DNA of 64,000 nt from Alphaproteobacteria bacterium (GTDB taxonomy: Bacteria > Pseudomonadota > Alphaproteobacteria > Micavibrionales > Micavibrionaceae). Each line of letters starts with the position of its first letter. The first letter of the stretch is position 1. The DNA is taken from contig JAJFGW010000048.1 of assembly GCA_021775915.1 (NCBI GenBank), positions 43,192 through 107,191 on the forward strand. Direction: 5' to 3'. The translations under genes were made by a program, and so were the position numbers. The notes under the pieces were generated by a model. It saw only the letters and a program-made list of their open reading frames with translations. It searched no databases and was not told where the DNA came from. Below are positions 61,620 through 64,000 of this stretch, in pieces.

Positions 61620-62767
61620 GCCTTCTTAAAGGCAAAGAGAATAAGGCCTTAACGTGGCCCGACGAACCTAGCCGCTTCACCGGTGAGGCAATTGACCCTT
61701 TTTTGCTCTGGTCGGTCAAACAAAACGCTTCTGATATTACATTCCAATCAGACCGGCCCGCCTATCAGGAAATTGACGGTGTTTTGTACCCGGCAACATA
61801 CCGGATACTTGATGCCGCCGATATGGCTGCCGTACTGACAAAAATTTATGGGCCGGAGGCACAGGCACGCCTGGCGGCAGGTAAAGACCTGGATTTATCT
61901 TATGAGGTAAGGCCTGACCGTTATACAAGGCACCGTTTCAGGGTTAATATCACAGCCATTTTATCCCGTGGCCGGGATGCTGCGCAGGTCACCATGAGGG
62001 CACTGCCAACGGAACCGCCAACAATGAAAGACCTCAATATAGAAGAGGACGTTATTAATCATTGGGCGCCACGTCAAGGTATGGTGATTGTTACAGGGCC
62101 GACCGGTTCCGGTAAAACCACCTTGCTGGCCGCCGGTTGCCGTATGCTACTGGAAAGGCCGCATGGTTGCGGCAAAATGCTAACCTATGAAGCACCCATT
62201 GAATATGTTTATGATGTGATTGAAAGTCCGCGCTCGCTGGTGGCGCAAACGGAAATCCCCCGGCATTTACCTGATTTTGCACATGGCGTGCGTAATGCCT
62301 TGCGGCGCAAACCGGAAATTATTCTGGTCGGTGAGGCCCGCGACCGCGAAACAATTTCAGCAGCCATTGAGGCGGCACAAACCGGCCACGCAGTTTATAC
62401 GACGACACACACAACCGGTGTGGCAGCCACTATACAAAGAATGATTTCAAGTTTTGATTCCGAAGAACGGGCGGAACGCGCCTATGCACTAATGGAAACG
62501 GTCCGTATGATTGTAACGCAATCTTTGGCACAGAAAATTGGCGGCGGCCGTGTTGGTGTGCGCGAATGGATGTATTTTCCTGACGATGTTCGTGAAAAAT
62601 TACTGGATATGGATTTCAAAGAGTGGGGTCCGCACGTACAGCGCGCTATTCCCAACTATGGGCAAACCATGGCGCAATCAGCGCGTTTGGCCTTTGAAAA
62701 AGGCCACATTGAGCGCCGCTGGTATCTCATGCTGGCTTCCAGCACCAGTGGCGGCGGCGGCGACTGA
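61598..62767 (+). CDS. dotB: DotB ATPase of the type IVB system
   Basis: 389 residues, secretion ATPase of the VirB11/PilT class. Walker A VTGPTGSGKTT (about 167-175), Asp box in MLTYEAPIEY, Walker B EIILVGEARDRET (about 240-252), and His box TGHAVYTTTHT. The N-terminal domain contains SDITFQSDRPAYQEIDG, as in DotB and TraJ. It powers substrate transfer at the cytoplasmic face. It overlaps dotC by 22 bp. Confidence 0.95.
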   Translation: MAARKPVSLLKGKENKALTWPDEPSRFTGEAIDPFLLWSVKQNASDITFQSDRPAYQEIDGVLYPATYRILDAADMAAVLTKIYGPEAQARLAAGKDLDLSYEVRPDRYTRHRFRVNITAILSRGRDAAQVTMRALPTEPPTMKDLNIEEDVINHWAPRQGMVIVTGPTGSGKTTLLAAGCRMLLERPHGCGKMLTYEAPIEYVYDVIESPRSLVAQTEIPRHLPDFAHGVRNALRRKPEIILVGEARDRETISAAIEAAQTGHAVYTTTHTTGVAATIQRMISSFDSEERAERAYALMETVRMIVTQSLAQKIGGGRVGVREWMYFPDDVREKLLDMDFKEWGPHVQRAIPNYGQTMAQSARLAFEKGHIERRWYLMLASSTSGGGGD

Positions 62768-62835
62768 TTCGTAGATTTCTCCTTATTTTTTATGCTATAA
62801 TTAGCAGATAAGCTCTATTAACGGAGATTAAATAG

Positions 62836-63138
62836 ATGGCAACAGCACAAGACGACTTAGAGGTCGAGAAAGCGAACTGGCACTGGCGTAACACCATGCG
62901 GCCGGTACGATTTTTTAATCTTGATGCCCGCGCGGCCTTACCTTTCTTTGTTTTGCTGGTTTATGCGCGATGGATAACACTGGCCCTGACCATTCTGATT
63001 GTTATTTTTTTCCACATCCTCGAAAGCAGGGGCCTGACATTTCCAGCCGCCCTACGATCCATGCGCGTTTGGCTTGTCGGCGACATTCGCTCCAGCTGGT
63101 ATAGCTACGCACATCGCCGTACGCGCGATTTTGGCTAA
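62836..63138 (+). CDS. icmT: IcmT-family membrane protein of the type IVB system
   Basis: 100 residues. The conserved core NTMRPVRFFNLDARAALPF is followed by a membrane segment (FFVLLVYARWITLALTILIVIFF in parts, about 37-60) and a basic C-terminus (WYSYAHRRTRD). This is the IcmT/TraK family, small inner-membrane components. Its place after dotB reproduces the IncI order traH-traI-traJ-traK. Confidence 0.92.
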   Translation: MATAQDDLEVEKANWHWRNTMRPVRFFNLDARAALPFFVLLVYARWITLALTILIVIFFHILESRGLTFPAALRSMRVWLVGDIRSSWYSYAHRRTRDFG

Positions 63139-63301
63139 AAATCAGGGCACAGCTCTTTATAATTTCCGTTCATCCCTATAAAAAAACACCGATTATGTGT
63201 TCAGCGCTTGTCATTTACAGACACTCACTTTACCTTCAAGGTAGTTTTATATTCGCGGGCCGTTGCATCTGGCATTGTTAGAAATATTTAAGGAAATAAC
63301 T

Positions 63302-64000
63302 ATGACGATAAAAAAATTGCTGAAAGGGACAAAGGCTAAATTAATTCAGGCTTCGGCTACGGCCATAATGGCGACATTTATAATGGCGCCGAATGCCCAC
63401 GCTGGCTTTGAGTGGACCCCACCCCCTGCACAGCAAATCATCCCGCCCGCTATGGCAGCCCCGGCACCTGCTGTTGAAACGGAAACCCTTGATGCCCCAT
63501 CATTGCAAATAAACTCATTTCCTATGCAACAAAGCGCAGAAATTGAAGTTGAAGAACAAATGGTGATGCCTGCTGCCTATGAAGCAGAAAAGCAAACAAC
63601 TATAGAAGAAGTGGCTTCCTTCGCTCCTCCTTCTCCCATGCCATATAACGACGCCATTGGCTTTGGTAGTGATATTCCATTGGTTTTAGCAATGCGTCAG
63701 ATTGTCCCGCCAGATTTTTCCTATTCTTTTGATCCCAATATAAACCCGGGAACCCGCATCTCCTGGAATGGTGGAAAACCATGGAATCAAGTGCTTGAAA
63801 GCGCCATCGGCCCCCTTGATATGAATGTTGTCATCAGCGGCAATACAGTGTGGATCCGCCAGTCACAGGATATGACAGGGCATGAAACCCTTAATTCCGC
63901 GCCTCCCATGATGGCAGAGCCGGTTATGGCCATAAAATACGAGGAAGCACAGCAGCCTACCCCTATAACGCCCACGGAGCCTGTAATGATCGCCCCTGCG
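63302..64000 (+). CDS. Exported TcpQ/STN-like protein, 3' partial
   Basis: The frame is open from ATG 63302 to the window end (233 codons) without a stop. A long Sec signal peptide ends near AHA (residue ~35). A Pro/Ala-rich linker follows, then a domain (about 120-185) with DIPLVLAMRQIVPPDF, GTRISWNGGKPWNQVLES and MNVVISGNTVWIRQ, the pattern of TcpQ/PilL-type and secretin N-domains. The tail is again Pro/Met-rich. It probably contributes to the outer-membrane core of the secretion system. The missing C-terminus prevents a firm name. Confidence 0.7.
   Translation, partial: MTIKKLLKGTKAKLIQASATAIMATFIMAPNAHAGFEWTPPPAQQIIPPAMAAPAPAVETETLDAPSLQINSFPMQQSAEIEVEEQMVMPAAYEAEKQTTIEEVASFAPPSPMPYNDAIGFGSDIPLVLAMRQIVPPDFSYSFDPNINPGTRISWNGGKPWNQVLESAIGPLDMNVVISGNTVWIRQSQDMTGHETLNSAPPMMAEPVMAIKYEEAQQPTPITPTEPVMIAPA

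Overview
The window reads as chromosomal DNA of an alphaproteobacterium of moderate G+C content, plausibly a deep-branching, Micavibrio-like or Rhodospirillales-like lineage. The evidence is AddAB-type recombination genes, a GapR (DUF2312) nucleoid protein, an infC with a non-AUG start, hslV/hslU, a dense cluster of GANTC (CcrM-type) sites, and a Dot/Icm (IncI-like) type IVB secretion locus at the right edge. No tRNA, rRNA, CRISPR array, insertion sequence or prophage was seen. Assignments are by motif recognition only; no database search was possible.

Layout. 0-8.3 kb: end of addB, addA and trxA on the plus strand, then a FAD oxidoreductase, infC and thrS on the minus strand. 8.3-20.3 kb: a type I secretion module, reading (on the minus strand) a giant RTX adhesin, then a TolC-ABC-HlyD operon. 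20.3-21.9 kb: a long gene-poor stretch. It holds nine GANTC sites in 170 bp, a large hairpin, a possible 42-residue ORF, and a roughly 900-nt highly structured noncoding RNA candidate on the plus strand that ends in a textbook intrinsic terminator. 21.9-33.2 kb: a single-domain response regulator with a helical partner, serA, uvrD, a DUF2520 oxidoreductase, a GGDEF cyclase, LOG and LprI genes, an unknown gene and yifB/comM. 33.2-36.3 kb: an island of unrecognised small genes with one duplicated small-protein family. 36.3-45 kb: HIT protein, panD, GNAT, a lipoprotein with an altered trypsin-like active site, hslV/hslU and a leucyl aminopeptidase. 45-56.5 kb: O-antigen-ligase-like protein, gapR, N-formylglutamate amidohydrolase, a sigma-54 activator, a Bax-inhibitor-1 family protein, PepF, M48 protease plus LemA, and a 27-fold Pro-Cys repeat protein. 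56.5-64 kb: FIST protein, then a secretion locus (DsbC-like, unknown, lytic transglycosylase, DotD, DotC, DotB, IcmT, TcpQ/STN-like) that continues beyond the window.

How they work together. Two envelope export systems frame the window. One is a type I system with its likely substrate, a surface adhesin carrying a VWA domain, RTX repeats and a possible LapG-type Pro-Ala-Ala-Gly site. The other is a type IVB system in the gene order of IncI plasmid traH-I-J-K. The most novel-looking element is the 20.6-21.75 kb noncoding locus, which combines a methylation-site cluster, an inverted repeat and a giant RNA with pseudoknot potential.
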